This document shows, in pieces, positions 5,772-12,809 of a stretch of DNA of 12,809 nt; positions within the stretch are counted from its first letter, which is position 1; every line of letters starts with the position of its first letter. A program made the translations under genes and the position numbers. The stretch is taken from the NCBI GenBank assembly GCA_031263805.1, contig JAISFB010000032.1, forward strand, positions 1 to 12,809, given 5' to 3'. Source of the stretch: Oscillospiraceae bacterium. Its GTDB lineage: Bacteria; Bacillota; Clostridia; Oscillospirales; Oscillospiraceae. The notes under the pieces are model-generated. The model made no database searches, had not been told where the DNA came from, and was given only the letters and a program-made list of their open reading frames with translations.

Positions 5772-6404
5772 TCAAATTCCCAGAGCCTCGAAAATAATCT
5801 TTGTCGTCTCCGCTATACCGTCCCGGTTTTCGACGGTCAGCAGCTTTCCGCGCGCGGCGTAAAAATCCTTCAGCGGCTCCGTTTCGGCGTGATAGACCTT
5901 TAGGCGGTTTTTCACGGTCTCCGGCTCATCGTCGCGGCGGATAGTCAGCGCGCGTCCGCACTTGTCGCATACGCCCTCTTTGTCGGGCGGTTCGTATACC
6001 GTGTGGTACGTCTCCCCGCAGTCGGGGCAGACTCTGCGCCCGGACATACGCGCGATGATCTCCTCGTCGGAAATTTCTATCGTCAGCGCCGTTTCGACCT
6101 CTACGCCGCCCGTATCAAGCGCCTTCGCCTGTGTTATCGTTCTCGGCATACCGTCGAGGATATAGCCGCCGGCGCAGTCGGGCTCCGCCATCCGCTCGCG
6201 CATTATCCCGATTATGACCTCGTCGGGGACGAGCTCGCCGGAGTCCATATACGCCTTCGCGCGAAGTCCGACCGGAGTCTCGTTTTTGACGGCCGCGCGC
6301 AGGATGTTGCCGGTCGAAATCATCGGGACGCCGAGCTTTTCCGATAATATCTGCGCCTGCGTACCCTTTCCGGCGCCCGGCGCCCCGAGCAGTACAAGCT
6401 TCAT
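5772..6404 (-). CDS. adk: Adenylate kinase
   Basis: The enzyme interconverts ATP plus AMP with two ADP in the cytosol. The 210-residue long-form protein has the P-loop GAPGAGKGT (7-15), the AMP-binding segments STGNILR (30-36) and DGMPRT (84-89), and a LID domain with a structural zinc site C126, C129, C146, C149. Arg156 and Arg157 follow in RRDDEPE. Two positions differ from the common motif: N33 where most have D (TGD), and M86 where most have F (DGFPRT). GGGAGG lies 5 nt before the ATG. It sits 16 nt after secY, the usual spc-operon neighbour. Confidence 0.97.
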   Translation of the reverse strand: MKLVLLGAPGAGKGTQAQILSEKLGVPMISTGNILRAAVKNETPVGLRAKAYMDSGELVPDEVIIGIMRERMAEPDCAGGYILDGMPRTITQAKALDTGGVEVETALTIEISDEEIIARMSGRRVCPDCGETYHTVYEPPDKEGVCDKCGRALTIRRDDEPETVKNRLKVYHAETEPLKDFYAARGKLLTVENRDGIAETTKIIFEALGI

Positions 6405-6420
6405 AAATACCTCCCGTTAC

Positions 6421-7722
6421 TCACTCAAGGAACCCCTTGTAGTGCCGCATCAGCATTTGCGCCTCAAGCTGCTTTATCGTCTCAAGCGCAACAGATATGA
6501 CGATTATTATGCTTGTGCCGCCGAGCGAAATGCCGGAGGCTGCCGCCGTCGGCGAAAAGTGGCTTATCATTATCGGCACGATCGCGATGATCGCGAGGTA
6601 TACGGCGCCGAACAGCGTGATCTTCGTAAGCACCTTTTGTATAAACTCGGAGGTAGGTCTGCCGGGGCGTATCCCGGGGATCATACCGGCGTTCTTTTTC
6701 AGGTTGTTCGCTATCTCAATCGGGTTGAACTGTATCGTCGAATAGAAGTACGAGAAGAAGACTATCAGCAGGAAATACACGCCCATATACAGCCAGCTCG
6801 TCGTACCGAACGTCTTTGTGATGAACGTCGAATTCGCCCACCTCGGCACGAAGGCCGCTATCGTCGCCGGAATGGACGCTATCGACTGCGCGAAGATGAT
6901 CGGCAGCACGCCCGCCATATTCACCTTCATCGGCAGATGAGTCGTCTGCCCGCCGTACATCTTCCGCCCGACGACGCGCTTTGAATACTGAATCGGTATC
7001 CTGCGCTCGGAATTCGTGACTATCACGATAAGCACCATGATCGCCAGCGCCCCGATGAGCATAAGCACGTACAGCCACCAGCTCGACGGCGCTGACATTA
7101 TGCTCTGCGCCATTCCCGCTATGGAGGACGGGAAGCGCGAAACTATGCTTACAAACAATATTATCGATATCCCGTTGCCGATGCCGAATTCCGTGATCTG
7201 CTCGCCCATCCACATCAGCAGCGTGGAGCCCGCGACGAAGCTTCCGACTATGACGGCCGCGGGCCAAAAGCCCGTAGCGCCCGCTTCAAGGAAGCTCGAT
7301 CCGCTCATCCCGTTTGAAATGAGCACATAATAGCCGTAGCCCTGCAAAACGCCTATCGCCACGGCGGAGTATCGCGTGACGCGCTCCATCGTCTTCTTGC
7401 CTTCCTCGCCGCCCTCTTTTTGTATGCGCTCAAGCGCGGGGATGGCGATCTGCAAAAGCTGGATTATGATGGACGCGTTGATGTACGGCTGGATCGACAG
7501 CGCGAATATTGACGCGCGCTCAAGCGCCGAGCCCGACATCGTGTTCATCAGGCCGAGTATCGTCCCGCTGTTGCTGCTGAAATAACTCTTCAGCAATTCC
7601 GTGTCGATATACGGCACGACGACCGCGTTACCGAGACGGTACAGCAACACGATGAACATCATAAAAACAAGTTTTTTTCTGATGTCCTCGATTTTCCAAG
7701 CGTTACGCAGGGTCTCGATCAC
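6421..7722 (-). CDS. secY: Protein translocase subunit SecY
   Basis: SecY is the ten-helix channel of the Sec translocon in the cytoplasmic membrane, the partner of SecE, SecG and SecA. The 433-residue protein has the normal length. Recognisable parts are TM1 (about 18-38), TM2 with ALSIQPYINASIIIQLL (74-90), TM5 with GIGNGISIILF (180-190), the cytosolic SecA-contact loop with ERRIPIQYSKR (239-249), the conserved NNLKKNAGMIPGIRPG (339-354) and TM10 ending KQLEAQML (417-424). The start codon is GTG, directly after the rplO stop (TAA then GTG, no gap), with GAGGTGG just upstream inside rplO. Confidence 0.98.
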   Translation of the reverse strand: MIETLRNAWKIEDIRKKLVFMMFIVLLYRLGNAVVVPYIDTELLKSYFSSNSGTILGLMNTMSGSALERASIFALSIQPYINASIIIQLLQIAIPALERIQKEGGEEGKKTMERVTRYSAVAIGVLQGYGYYVLISNGMSGSSFLEAGATGFWPAAVIVGSFVAGSTLLMWMGEQITEFGIGNGISIILFVSIVSRFPSSIAGMAQSIMSAPSSWWLYVLMLIGALAIMVLIVIVTNSERRIPIQYSKRVVGRKMYGGQTTHLPMKVNMAGVLPIIFAQSIASIPATIAAFVPRWANSTFITKTFGTTSWLYMGVYFLLIVFFSYFYSTIQFNPIEIANNLKKNAGMIPGIRPGRPTSEFIQKVLTKITLFGAVYLAIIAIVPIMISHFSPTAAASGISLGGTSIIIVISVALETIKQLEAQMLMRHYKGFLE

Positions 7723-8163
7723 TTAAACCACCTCAGCCTTTCCCCCGGCCGCTTCGATCTTCGCCTTTGCCGACTCCGAAAACGCCGACGCCCGGACCGT
7801 GAGTTTTTTGGTGATCTCGCCGCTTCCGAGTATTTTGACACCCCAGCGGCATTTTGACAAAAGCCCGATGGCGAGAAGCTCCTCGGCCCCGACCTCCGAA
7901 CCGTCCGGAAACTTGTCAAGCTCGCGGACATTCACGGATTCAAGGGGTTTGGCGAATATGTTGTTAAAGCCGCGCTTGGGGACGCGCCTTGAGAGCGGCA
8001 TCTGCCCGCCCTCGAAGCCGACGCGTACTCCGCCGCCGCTTCTCGCTTTCTGTCCCTTGTGCCCGCGTCCGCCCGTCTTTCCGTTGCCGGTCCCGATACC
8101 GCGTCCGCGGCGTTTGCCGGCGTGCGTGGAACCGGGCGCGGGGGCAAGCTCGTGTATCTGCAT
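7723..8163 (-). CDS. rplO: 50S ribosomal protein L15
   Basis: L15 is a late-assembling large-subunit protein that contacts 23S rRNA through a long extended N-terminus. The 146-residue product has the Gly/Arg/Lys-rich extension with [20 protein letters not shown] (17-36), [10 protein letters not shown] (59-68), and the globular end with the signature [20 protein letters not shown] (110-129). AAGGAGG lies 9 nt before the ATG. Its stop codon is immediately followed by the secY start. Confidence 0.98.
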   Translation of the reverse strand: MQIHELAPAPGSTHAGKRRGRGIGTGNGKTGGRGHKGQKARSGGGVRVGFEGGQMPLSRRVPKRGFNNIFAKPLESVNVRELDKFPDGSEVGAEELLAIGLLSKCRWGVKILGSGEITKKLTVRASAFSESAKAKIEAAGGKAEVV

Positions 8164-8183
8164 AGTAAAGTCCCTCCTTACTG

Positions 8184-8363
8184 CTATTCTTGTGTCACGG
8201 AGATGAGGTATTTTATCAGCTCTATTTTTCCGCGCGTCGGAGCGTTATCCGGCTGGATCGTCTCCGCGCCGATCTTGCGAAGCCCGAGGGACTCCGCCGT
8301 GGCCTTGTGCTTTTGCAGCCTGCCGTTCAGGCTTTTGACTAGCTTTATTTTAAGGTTTGCCAT
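8184..8363 (-). CDS. rpmD: 50S ribosomal protein L30
   Basis: This 59-residue gene is short and easily overlooked. The product begins [20 protein letters not shown], has the conserved SLGLRKI segment (25-31), and ends YLISVTQE, the standard length and pattern of bacterial L30. AAGGAGG lies 10 nt before the ATG and is formed partly by the rpsE stop codon (TAAGGAGG). It sits in the expected place between rpsE and rplO. Confidence 0.97.
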   Translation of the reverse strand: MANLKIKLVKSLNGRLQKHKATAESLGLRKIGAETIQPDNAPTRGKIELIKYLISVTQE

Positions 8364-8378
8364 CGCGTCGCGCCCTCC

Positions 8379-8924
8379 TTAAATAATATCTTTTACGGAT
8401 TTACCGCGTATTTGCGCCACCTGCGCCGCGTCGCGCAGAGAACGCAGCCCTACCATCGTCGCGGCGACGACGTTCTGCGGATTGCTGGAGCGCAGCCGCT
8501 TTGTTCTGATATCTGAAATGCCCGCCGCTTCGACTACGGCGCGCACCGCGCCGCCCGCTATGACGCCGGTCCCCGGCGGGGCGGGCTTTAATATCACCCT
8601 GCCGGCGCCGTACACCCCCGTCACCTCGTGCGGGATAGTCGAACCGCTGCGCGTGATAGTTACGACGTGCTTCTTCGCATCGTCAATGCCCTTGCGGATG
8701 GCCTCCGAGACCTCCATCGCTTTTCCGAGCCCGTAGCCGACGCGCCCCTTGCCGTCCCCGACGACGCAGAGCGCCGCGAACGTAAACGTCCTGCCGCCCT
8801 TGTGCGTCTTTGCGACGCGGTTGAGAGAAACCACCTTTTCCACAAACTCCGGGTTCGCATCCTCGCGTTCGCGCTCGCGCCTGTTGTTGTTGTCGCGCCG
8901 GCCGCCGCCTTCATTGTAAGCCAT
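8379..8924 (-). CDS. rpsE: 30S ribosomal protein S5
   Basis: S5 lines the mRNA entry site of the small subunit and affects decoding accuracy. The 181-residue protein has an N-terminal Gly/Arg/Asn-rich extension (about 1-24), the dsRBD-like S5 domain (about 25-90) with [19 protein letters not shown] and [17 protein letters not shown], and the C-terminal domain with SSNPQNVV (146-153). The N-terminal tail explains the length beyond the roughly 167 residues of E. coli S5. AGGGAGG lies 9 nt before the ATG. Confidence 0.98.
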   Translation of the reverse strand: MAYNEGGGRRDNNNRREREREDANPEFVEKVVSLNRVAKTHKGGRTFTFAALCVVGDGKGRVGYGLGKAMEVSEAIRKGIDDAKKHVVTITRSGSTIPHEVTGVYGAGRVILKPAPPGTGVIAGGAVRAVVEAAGISDIRTKRLRSSNPQNVVAATMVGLRSLRDAAQVAQIRGKSVKDII

Positions 8925-8944
8925 TTTGTGCTTCCTCCCTTCCG

Positions 8945-9304
8945 TTAAAACTCAAGTCCGCCCTCGCGGGCGCCCTCGGCTAATTCCTGCACGCGTCCGT
9001 GATAGATATATCCGCCTCTGTCGAACACCACCGAGACTATGCCCTTGGCCTTCGCCTTTTCGGCTATTGCCAGTCCTACGCGCTTCGCCCCGTCCTTGTT
9101 TCCCCCGGAGCCCTCAAAGCCTTTTTCGACGCTTGACGCCGAAGCGAGCGTCGTTCCGGACTCGTCGTCGATTATTTGCGCGTAAATATTATTTACACTG
9201 CGAAAGACGTTGAGCCGCGGTCTGTCCGGCGCGCCCGTAATCTTCGCCCTGACTCTTTTGTGTCTTTTCAAACGCCTCGCGTTTGCGTCGGGTTTATTAA
9301 CCAT
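8945..9304 (-). CDS. rplR: 50S ribosomal protein L18
   Basis: L18 binds 5S rRNA together with L5 and helps dock it on the central protuberance. The 119-residue product has the basic N-terminus with [13 protein letters not shown] (10-22), then [20 protein letters not shown], and the end [20 protein letters not shown] typical of the family. AAGGAGG lies 9 nt before the ATG, and the rplF stop forms its first bases. Confidence 0.98.
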   Translation of the reverse strand: MVNKPDANARRLKRHKRVRAKITGAPDRPRLNVFRSVNNIYAQIIDDESGTTLASASSVEKGFEGSGGNKDGAKRVGLAIAEKAKAKGIVSVVFDRGGYIYHGRVQELAEGAREGGLEF

Positions 9305-9318
9305 TTCAGCGCACCTCC

Positions 9319-9861
9319 TTATTTCGTGCCGGTCTTGCCTTCTTTGCGGCGAATGACCTCGTTTGCGTACTTGATGCCCTTGCCCAGATACGGCTCGGGC
9401 GGTCTTTTTCTTCTGATGTCGGCGGCGAACTGCCCGACCGCCTGCTTGTCGATACCGCCTACGACTATTTTGTTCGGCGCGGGAACGTCTATCGTGATCC
9501 CGTCGGCTTCCTCGACTATCACCTGATGCGAGTAACCGAGGTTCATCACGAGCTTTTTCCCGTCCTTCGCCGCCCTGTAGCCGACACCGTTGATTTCCAG
9601 CTCTTTCTTAAAGCCGTCCGTCACGCCTATGACCATATTCGCGATCATGGAACGCGAAAGCCCGTGCATCGCCCTGTGCAGCGGCAGATCGGACGCGCGC
9701 GTCACGTTCACGACCTCGCCCTCCACCGACACCGTGACCTCCGGGCGCACGGCGCGGGACAGCGTTCCCTTCGGCCCCTTTACGGTAACGACGTTTCCGT
9801 CGCCCACCGTGACCGTAACTCCGGAGGGCACCGCCACGGGAGTCCTTCCTATTCTCGACAT
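9319..9861 (-). CDS. rplF: 50S ribosomal protein L6
   Basis: L6 lies near the base of the L7/L12 stalk and the sarcin-ricin loop, where translation factors bind. The 180-residue protein begins [19 protein letters not shown], shows two repeated L6 folds, has NGVGYRA (90-96) and carries the C-terminal signature [20 protein letters not shown] precedes the ATG by 8 nt and overlaps the rpsH stop (TAAGGGAGG). Confidence 0.98.
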   Translation of the reverse strand: MSRIGRTPVAVPSGVTVTVGDGNVVTVKGPKGTLSRAVRPEVTVSVEGEVVNVTRASDLPLHRAMHGLSRSMIANMVIGVTDGFKKELEINGVGYRAAKDGKKLVMNLGYSHQVIVEEADGITIDVPAPNKIVVGGIDKQAVGQFAADIRRKRPPEPYLGKGIKYANEVIRRKEGKTGTK

Positions 9862-9875
9862 TACAAAGCCCTCCC

Positions 9876-10271
9876 TTACCAGACGAACGCCAGGACTTCG
9901 CCGCCGACGTTGGCGGCGCGCGCCTTCTTGTCGGTCATAACGCCCCTGGACGTGGAAATTATCGCGACGCCGAGCCCGCGCAGAACCTTCGGGAGCTCCG
10001 AGGCTCCCGCGTACACGCGCAGACCGGGCTTGGACACGCGCCGCAAACCTGCTATCGCGCGCACACTGCCGTTGTATTTCAGCGTGACCCTGATGACGCC
10101 TTGTCCGCCGTCGTTTATTATCTGATAGTTTTTGACATAGCCCTCTTCAAGCAGAATTTCGGCTATCGCCTTTTTCATATTTGAAGACGGTATATCGACC
10201 GTATTGTGCTTCGCCGTGCCCGCGTTGCGTATGCGCGTCAGCATATCGGCTATGGGATCGGTGACCTGCAT
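9876..10271 (-). CDS. rpsH: 30S ribosomal protein S8
   Basis: S8 is a primary binder of the 16S central domain; in E. coli it also represses the spc operon, but that site is not evident here. The 131-residue product begins [14 protein letters not shown] and has the C-terminal signature [27 protein letters not shown] lies 8 nt before the ATG. A 131-nt gap separates it from rpsN, the second-longest spacing in the cluster. Confidence 0.98.
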   Translation of the reverse strand: MQVTDPIADMLTRIRNAGTAKHNTVDIPSSNMKKAIAEILLEEGYVKNYQIINDGGQGVIRVTLKYNGSVRAIAGLRRVSKPGLRVYAGASELPKVLRGLGVAIISTSRGVMTDKKARAANVGGEVLAFVW

Positions 10272-10286
10272 TATGGATTCCTCCTT

Positions 10287-10376
10287 TTATCGTACAGACC
10301 TCTCTCGTCTGTTCGGCTGCGTGGTATTCGCCGCGGCTTTATGCTCTGTGATGACCGCGCCGCGAACCTTTCGCAT
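10287..10376 (-). other. Candidate 29-codon ORF in the rpsN-rpsH gap
   Basis: An ATG at 10374-10376 opens a 29-codon frame (M R K V R G A V I ... R S V R) that stops at TAA (10287-10289), immediately adjoining the AAAGGAGG of rpsH. No Shine-Dalgarno is visible before its ATG, and the composition is Arg-rich. A hairpin (ACAGAC with GTCTGT, 10294-10312) lies near its end. I do not recognise a family; it may be chance. Apart from this, I see no gene in 10272-10402. Confidence 0.2.
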
Positions 10377-10402
10377 CGGCTTTTGCGGCTTTTACTGCTT
10401 TT

Positions 10403-10588
10403 TCACCAGGACGCCTTGCGCACTCCGGGTATCTGACCCTTATACGCTAAATTTCTGAAGCATATCCTGCATACGCCGTAGTCGCGCAGATACGCGTGCG
10501 GCCTGCCGCAGATTTTGCAGCGGTTGTACGCGCGGGTCGAGAACTTGGCCTCGCGCCTTTGCTTCAGCACCATAGACTTCTTTGCCAT
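10403..10588 (-). CDS. rpsN: 30S ribosomal protein S14, type Z (zinc-binding)
   Basis: S14 is in the head of the small subunit. The 61-residue short form carries a complete zinc ribbon, C24-X2-C27-X12-C40-X2-C43, and ends [11 protein letters not shown], as usual for the type Z protein of Firmicutes. GGGGGAG lies close before the ATG, a short spacing. The gene sits between rplE and rpsH as expected. A zinc-free S14 paralogue, if present, would be elsewhere in the genome. Confidence 0.98.
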   Translation of the reverse strand: MAKKSMVLKQRREAKFSTRAYNRCKICGRPHAYLRDYGVCRICFRNLAYKGQIPGVRKASW

Positions 10589-10600
10589 TTCGCTCCCCCT

Positions 10601-11143
10601 TTATGCCGTGATGAACGGCGCGCCGAGACCGCCGAGCAGCTCGCGGGCTTCCTCGTCCGTCCTCGCGGTCGTGCAGATGATTATGTCCATTCCGCGAATT
10701 TTCTCGACCTTGTCGTAGTCGATCTCCGGGAATATGAGCTGCTCTTTTATGCCGAGCGCGTAGTTGCCGCGTCCGTCGAACGAGTTCGCCGAGATTCCGC
10801 GGAAGTCGCGCACGCGCGGCAGCGCGACGTTGAACAGCCTGTCGAGAAACTCCCACATTCTTTCCCGGCGCAGCGTGACCTTCACCCCGACGGCCATACC
10901 CTCGCGCAGCTTGAAGTTCGCGACGGATTTGCGCGCCTTGGTGACGACCGCCTTTTGCCCGGTGATCTGCGAAATGTCACGCACGACGGCGTCTATCGCC
11001 TTGGCGTTGTCCCTCGCGTCGCCGCAGCCGACATTTACGACTATCTTATCGAGCTTCGGAAGCTGCATAACGCTCTTGTACTGAAATTTCTTCATAAGAG
11101 CGGGCGCGACGTCGCTTTGATATTTTGTCTTCAGCCTTGCCAC
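10601..11143 (-). CDS. rplE: 50S ribosomal protein L5
   Basis: L5 binds 5S rRNA and forms an intersubunit bridge. The 180-residue product has [20 protein letters not shown] at its start, [20 protein letters not shown] (24-43), [23 protein letters not shown] and the usual end with [20 protein letters not shown]. The start codon is GTG (11141-11143), supported by GGGAGG 10 nt upstream and by the conserved first residues. It follows rplX by 20 nt. Confidence 0.98.
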   Translation of the reverse strand: MARLKTKYQSDVAPALMKKFQYKSVMQLPKLDKIVVNVGCGDARDNAKAIDAVVRDISQITGQKAVVTKARKSVANFKLREGMAVGVKVTLRRERMWEFLDRLFNVALPRVRDFRGISANSFDGRGNYALGIKEQLIFPEIDYDKVEKIRGMDIIICTTARTDEEARELLGGLGAPFITA

Positions 11144-11163
11144 TTAATAACGTCCTCCCTCTC

Positions 11164-11472
11164 TCATATTTCCGCGCCGCATTTTTTGCATACGCGCGTC
11201 TTTGAGCCGTCCTCTTTGAGCTTGTGGGCGGCGCGCGTCGGCTTGTCGCACTTGGGGCACACGCGCATTACCTTCGAGACGTAGATAGGCGTCTCTTTTT
11301 TGATGATGCCGCCCTCCTCGCCCTGCTTGCGGGGCTTTTGGTGCCGCTTCGCGACGTTTACGCCCTCGACTAAAAGCTTGCCCGCCTTCGGGTCGGCGGA
11401 AATCACCTTCCCCTGCCTGCCCTTGTCGCGGCCCGACAGCACGATAACGGTGTCGTTTGACCTGATGTTCAT
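11164..11472 (-). CDS. rplX: 50S ribosomal protein L24
   Basis: L24 initiates large-subunit assembly near the exit tunnel. The 102-residue protein has an N-terminal KOW motif with SGRDKGRQGKV (13-23) and the conserved GVNVAKRHQKP (37-47). Near the C-terminus there are two cysteine pairs, CPKC (72-75) and CKKC (95-98), arranged as a likely zinc ribbon. The stop of rplN forms part of its Shine-Dalgarno (TAGGAGG), 7 nt before the ATG. Confidence 0.98.
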   Translation of the reverse strand: MNIRSNDTVIVLSGRDKGRQGKVISADPKAGKLLVEGVNVAKRHQKPRKQGEEGGIIKKETPIYVSKVMRVCPKCDKPTRAAHKLKEDGSKTRVCKKCGAEI

Positions 11473-11483
11473 CTTCCCGCCTC

Positions 11484-11852
11484 CTATATGACTTCCGGCG
11501 CGAGCGAGAGGATCTTCATATAATCCTTATCGCGCAGCTCGCGCGCCACGGGTCCGAATATGCGCGTACCGCGCGGGTTCTTATCCTCGCGGATGATGAC
11601 GGCGGCGTTCTCGTCAAAGCGCACGTAGGTTCCGTCCGCGCGGTGTACGCCTCTCGCGGAGCGGACGATCACCGCCCTTACGACCTCGCCCTTTTTTACC
11701 GTGCCGCCCGGCGCCGCCTTCCTGACGGAGGCGACTATGACGTCCCCGATATTGCCGTATTTGCGTTTCGAGCCGCCGAGGACGCGAATACATTTTATCT
11801 CCTTCGCGCCGGTGTTGTCGGCGACCTTGAGATGCGATTCCTGCTGTATCAT
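11484..11852 (-). CDS. rplN: 50S ribosomal protein L14
   Basis: L14 forms an intersubunit bridge with the small subunit and is the binding site for silencing factor RsfS. The 122-residue protein has the normal length: [19 protein letters not shown] (1-19), the signature with [18 protein letters not shown], and the C-terminal [26 protein letters not shown] lies 8 nt before the ATG. It marks the start of the classic spc segment, but no promoter is visible in the 22-nt gap before it. Confidence 0.98.
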   Translation of the reverse strand: MIQQESHLKVADNTGAKEIKCIRVLGGSKRKYGNIGDVIVASVRKAAPGGTVKKGEVVRAVIVRSARGVHRADGTYVRFDENAAVIIREDKNPRGTRIFGPVARELRDKDYMKILSLAPEVI

Positions 11853-11874
11853 TTCAAAGACTCCTTACTTGACA

Positions 11875-12138
11875 TCACTTGGCTTTTTCGACGATCTCGA
11901 CGAGACGCCAGCGCTTATCCTTTGACAGCGGCCGCGTCTCCATAACGCGCACGCGGTCGCCGACGCCGCAGGAATTCTCCTCGTCGTGAGCCTTCAGCTT
12001 GTATGTTCTCTTGATTATCTTCTTGTACAGCGGGTGCGGCACGCGGTCTTCCACCGCGACGACTATAGTCTTGTCCATTTTGTCGGAGACTACCTTACCC
12101 ACTCTCGTCTTGCGCGACGACGTTCTCGTTTCGCTCAT
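11875..12138 (-). CDS. rpsQ: 30S ribosomal protein S17
   Basis: S17 is an OB-fold primary binder of 16S rRNA helix 11. The 87-residue protein has [20 protein letters not shown] (10-29), the conserved [19 protein letters not shown] (35-53) and [21 protein letters not shown] at the end. GGGAGG precedes the ATG and overlaps the rpmC stop codon (TAAGGGAGG). It is the last gene of the S10 segment. Confidence 0.98.
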   Translation of the reverse strand: MSETRTSSRKTRVGKVVSDKMDKTIVVAVEDRVPHPLYKKIIKRTYKLKAHDEENSCGVGDRVRVMETRPLSKDKRWRLVEIVEKAK

Positions 12139-12155
12139 TTACCTTACTTCCTCCC

Positions 12156-12350
12156 TTACAGTTCGAGCTGACGCTGACGAATTACCGTCTTCACCCGGGC
12201 GATATCGCGCCTTACCTGCGCTATTTTCACCGGGTTGTCGAGCTGATTCGTCGCGTGCTGCATCCGCAGGAAAAACAGATCCTTTTTAAGATCCGTCAGC
12301 TTTTCCTCCAGGGCCTTTTCGTCCAGCTTAATCACTTCCGCAGCCTTCAT
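12156..12350 (-). CDS. rpmC: 50S ribosomal protein L29
   Basis: L29 lies at the tunnel exit next to L23, at the docking site for trigger factor and SRP. From the ATG at 12348-12350 the product has 64 residues, starts [18 protein letters not shown] and shows the two-helix pattern with [16 protein letters not shown]. The frame extends three codons to a GTG at 12357-12359, but MKA is the conserved start. The ATG is preceded by AGGCGGTGA, one mismatch from the ideal Shine-Dalgarno. With this start only 1 nt (TAAGATG) separates it from the rplP stop. Confidence 0.95.
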   Translation of the reverse strand: MKAAEVIKLDEKALEEKLTDLKKDLFFLRMQHATNQLDNPVKIAQVRRDIARVKTVIRQRQLEL

Positions 12351-12351
12351 C

Positions 12352-12780
12352 TTATTCACCGCCTGTCAATGCGTCTTCGCGCAGCACGAACTTCGTCTTG
12401 CACGGAAGCTTGTGTCCCGCGAGCCTTATCGCCTCCCGCGCCATTTCCTCCGGCACGCCGGCGATCTCAAAGAGCACCCTGCCCGGCTTAACTACGGCCA
12501 CCCAGTATTCCGGGGAGCCCTTTCCGGAGCCCATACGCGTCTCCGCCGGTTTCTTCGTCACGGGCTTATCGGGGAAAATCTTGATCCAGACCTTGCCTCC
12601 GCGCTTTGTATAGCGCGTCATCGCGATACGCGCCGCCTCGATCTGGTTCGACGTTATCCAGCACGGCTCCGTCGCTACAAGCCCGTATTCCCCGTAAACG
12701 ACCTTATTTCCGCGCGTCGCAATGCCTTTCATACGGCCGCGCTGCACCTTGCGGTGCTTGACTCTTTTCGGTAAAAGCAT
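12352..12780 (-). CDS. rplP: 50S ribosomal protein L16
   Basis: L16 sits near the A-site tRNA and organises 23S rRNA at the peptidyl transferase centre. The 142-residue product has [19 protein letters not shown] at the start, the signature [20 protein letters not shown] (59-78), [20 protein letters not shown] (82-101) and [18 protein letters not shown] lies about 9-10 nt before the ATG. The upstream gene's TGA seems to overlap this ATG by one base. Confidence 0.98.
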   Translation of the reverse strand: MLLPKRVKHRKVQRGRMKGIATRGNKVVYGEYGLVATEPCWITSNQIEAARIAMTRYTKRGGKVWIKIFPDKPVTKKPAETRMGSGKGSPEYWVAVVKPGRVLFEIAGVPEEMAREAIRLAGHKLPCKTKFVLREDALTGGE

Positions 12781-12809
12781 CAGTCAGCTCCTCCTTCCGG
12801 CGCCGGCGC
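12780..12809 (-). CDS. Probable C-terminal end of rpsC (ribosomal protein S3), partial
   Basis: Reading from the right edge, one frame gives nine residues (APAPEGGAD) and stops at a TGA that overlaps the rplP ATG by one base (TGATG). In this cluster the gene before rplP is normally rpsC, and variable Ala/Pro/Gly-rich S3 tails are common. A second frame also stops close by (12784-12786), so the frame is unproven. The identity rests on gene order, not on sequence. Confidence 0.42.
   Translation of the reverse strand, partial: APAPEGGAD

Noticed and set aside
5770..5775. TTG start for map overlapping the adk stop
   Set aside because: It adds only two residues, has no better binding site, and the ATG at 5769 matches the family start. 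It cannot be fully excluded.
4591..5862. 423-codon plus-strand frame opposite infA upstream region, the KOW gene and map
   Set aside because: It is antisense to conserved genes with clear motifs, shows no family resemblance, and is rich in Arg/His/Ser as expected from GC-rich reverse complement. Long shadow frames are common at this GC content.
6214..6984. 256-codon plus-strand frame opposite adk and secY
   Set aside because: Arg/His/Tyr-rich composition and full overlap with two conserved genes mark it as a shadow.
12351..12359. Upstream GTG start for rpmC
   Set aside because: L29 conservation begins at MKA; the ATG at 12350 has a near-ideal Shine-Dalgarno just upstream, part of which is the GTG itself.
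1..12809. Mobile element, phage, tRNA/rRNA or defence system
   Set aside because: The coding content is accounted for by housekeeping genes on both strands, no transposase or integrase motifs or target duplications were seen, and no tRNA-like cloverleaf was recognised by eye.

Overview
The window is the promoter-distal two thirds of a bacterial S10-spc-alpha ribosomal protein supercluster, read on the minus strand (right to left), facing a single plus-strand proC gene across a shared terminator. The gene order (rplP-rpmC-rpsQ-rplN-rplX-rplE-rpsN-rpsH-rplF-rplR-rpsE-rpmD-rplO-secY-adk-map-KOW gene-infA-rpmJ-rpsM-rpsK-rpsD-rpoA-rplQ), strong AAGGAGG-type ribosome binding sites and high GC (rough impression, above 55%, not counted) point to a GC-rich member of the Clostridia (Firmicutes/Bacillota). 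The most telling markers are the small KOW-domain gene between map and infA, and rpsD inside the cluster between rpsK and rpoA. A finer taxonomic placement cannot be made by eye.

Left edge (1-1114): the tail of an unidentified plus-strand gene, a strong hairpin terminator, a near-consensus sigma-A promoter with an inverted repeat in its spacer, proC (proline biosynthesis), then a bidirectional terminator separating proC from the convergent ribosomal cluster.

Ribosomal cluster (1115-12809, minus strand): 24 complete genes plus a probable stub of rpsC at the right edge. They encode large- and small-subunit proteins, initiation factor IF-1, the RNA polymerase alpha subunit, the SecY translocon channel, adenylate kinase and methionine aminopeptidase. 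The set links ribosome assembly, initiation, nascent-chain maturation, membrane insertion and transcription. No U-tract terminator is visible between genes, so it is probably one or a few long transcripts. Junctions are tight, and in six of them the stop codon of one gene lies inside the Shine-Dalgarno of the next. Two small genes, rpmJ (37 aa) and rpmD (59 aa), are easily missed.

The gene content is ordinary housekeeping; I see no phage, CRISPR, transposon, tRNA or defence system, and no evidence of a new multi-gene system. What deserves a second look is in the gaps: the 221-bp rpsD-rpoA spacer, with a 14-bp tandem repeat and several palindromes; a repeated GGAGG-bearing leader before rpmJ; three in-frame AUG-stop units at 15-nt spacing before the KOW gene; and two micro-ORFs that end in the ribosome binding sites of rplQ and rpsH. 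Several gene starts need correction or are non-AUG (TTG for infA, GTG for secY and rplE).
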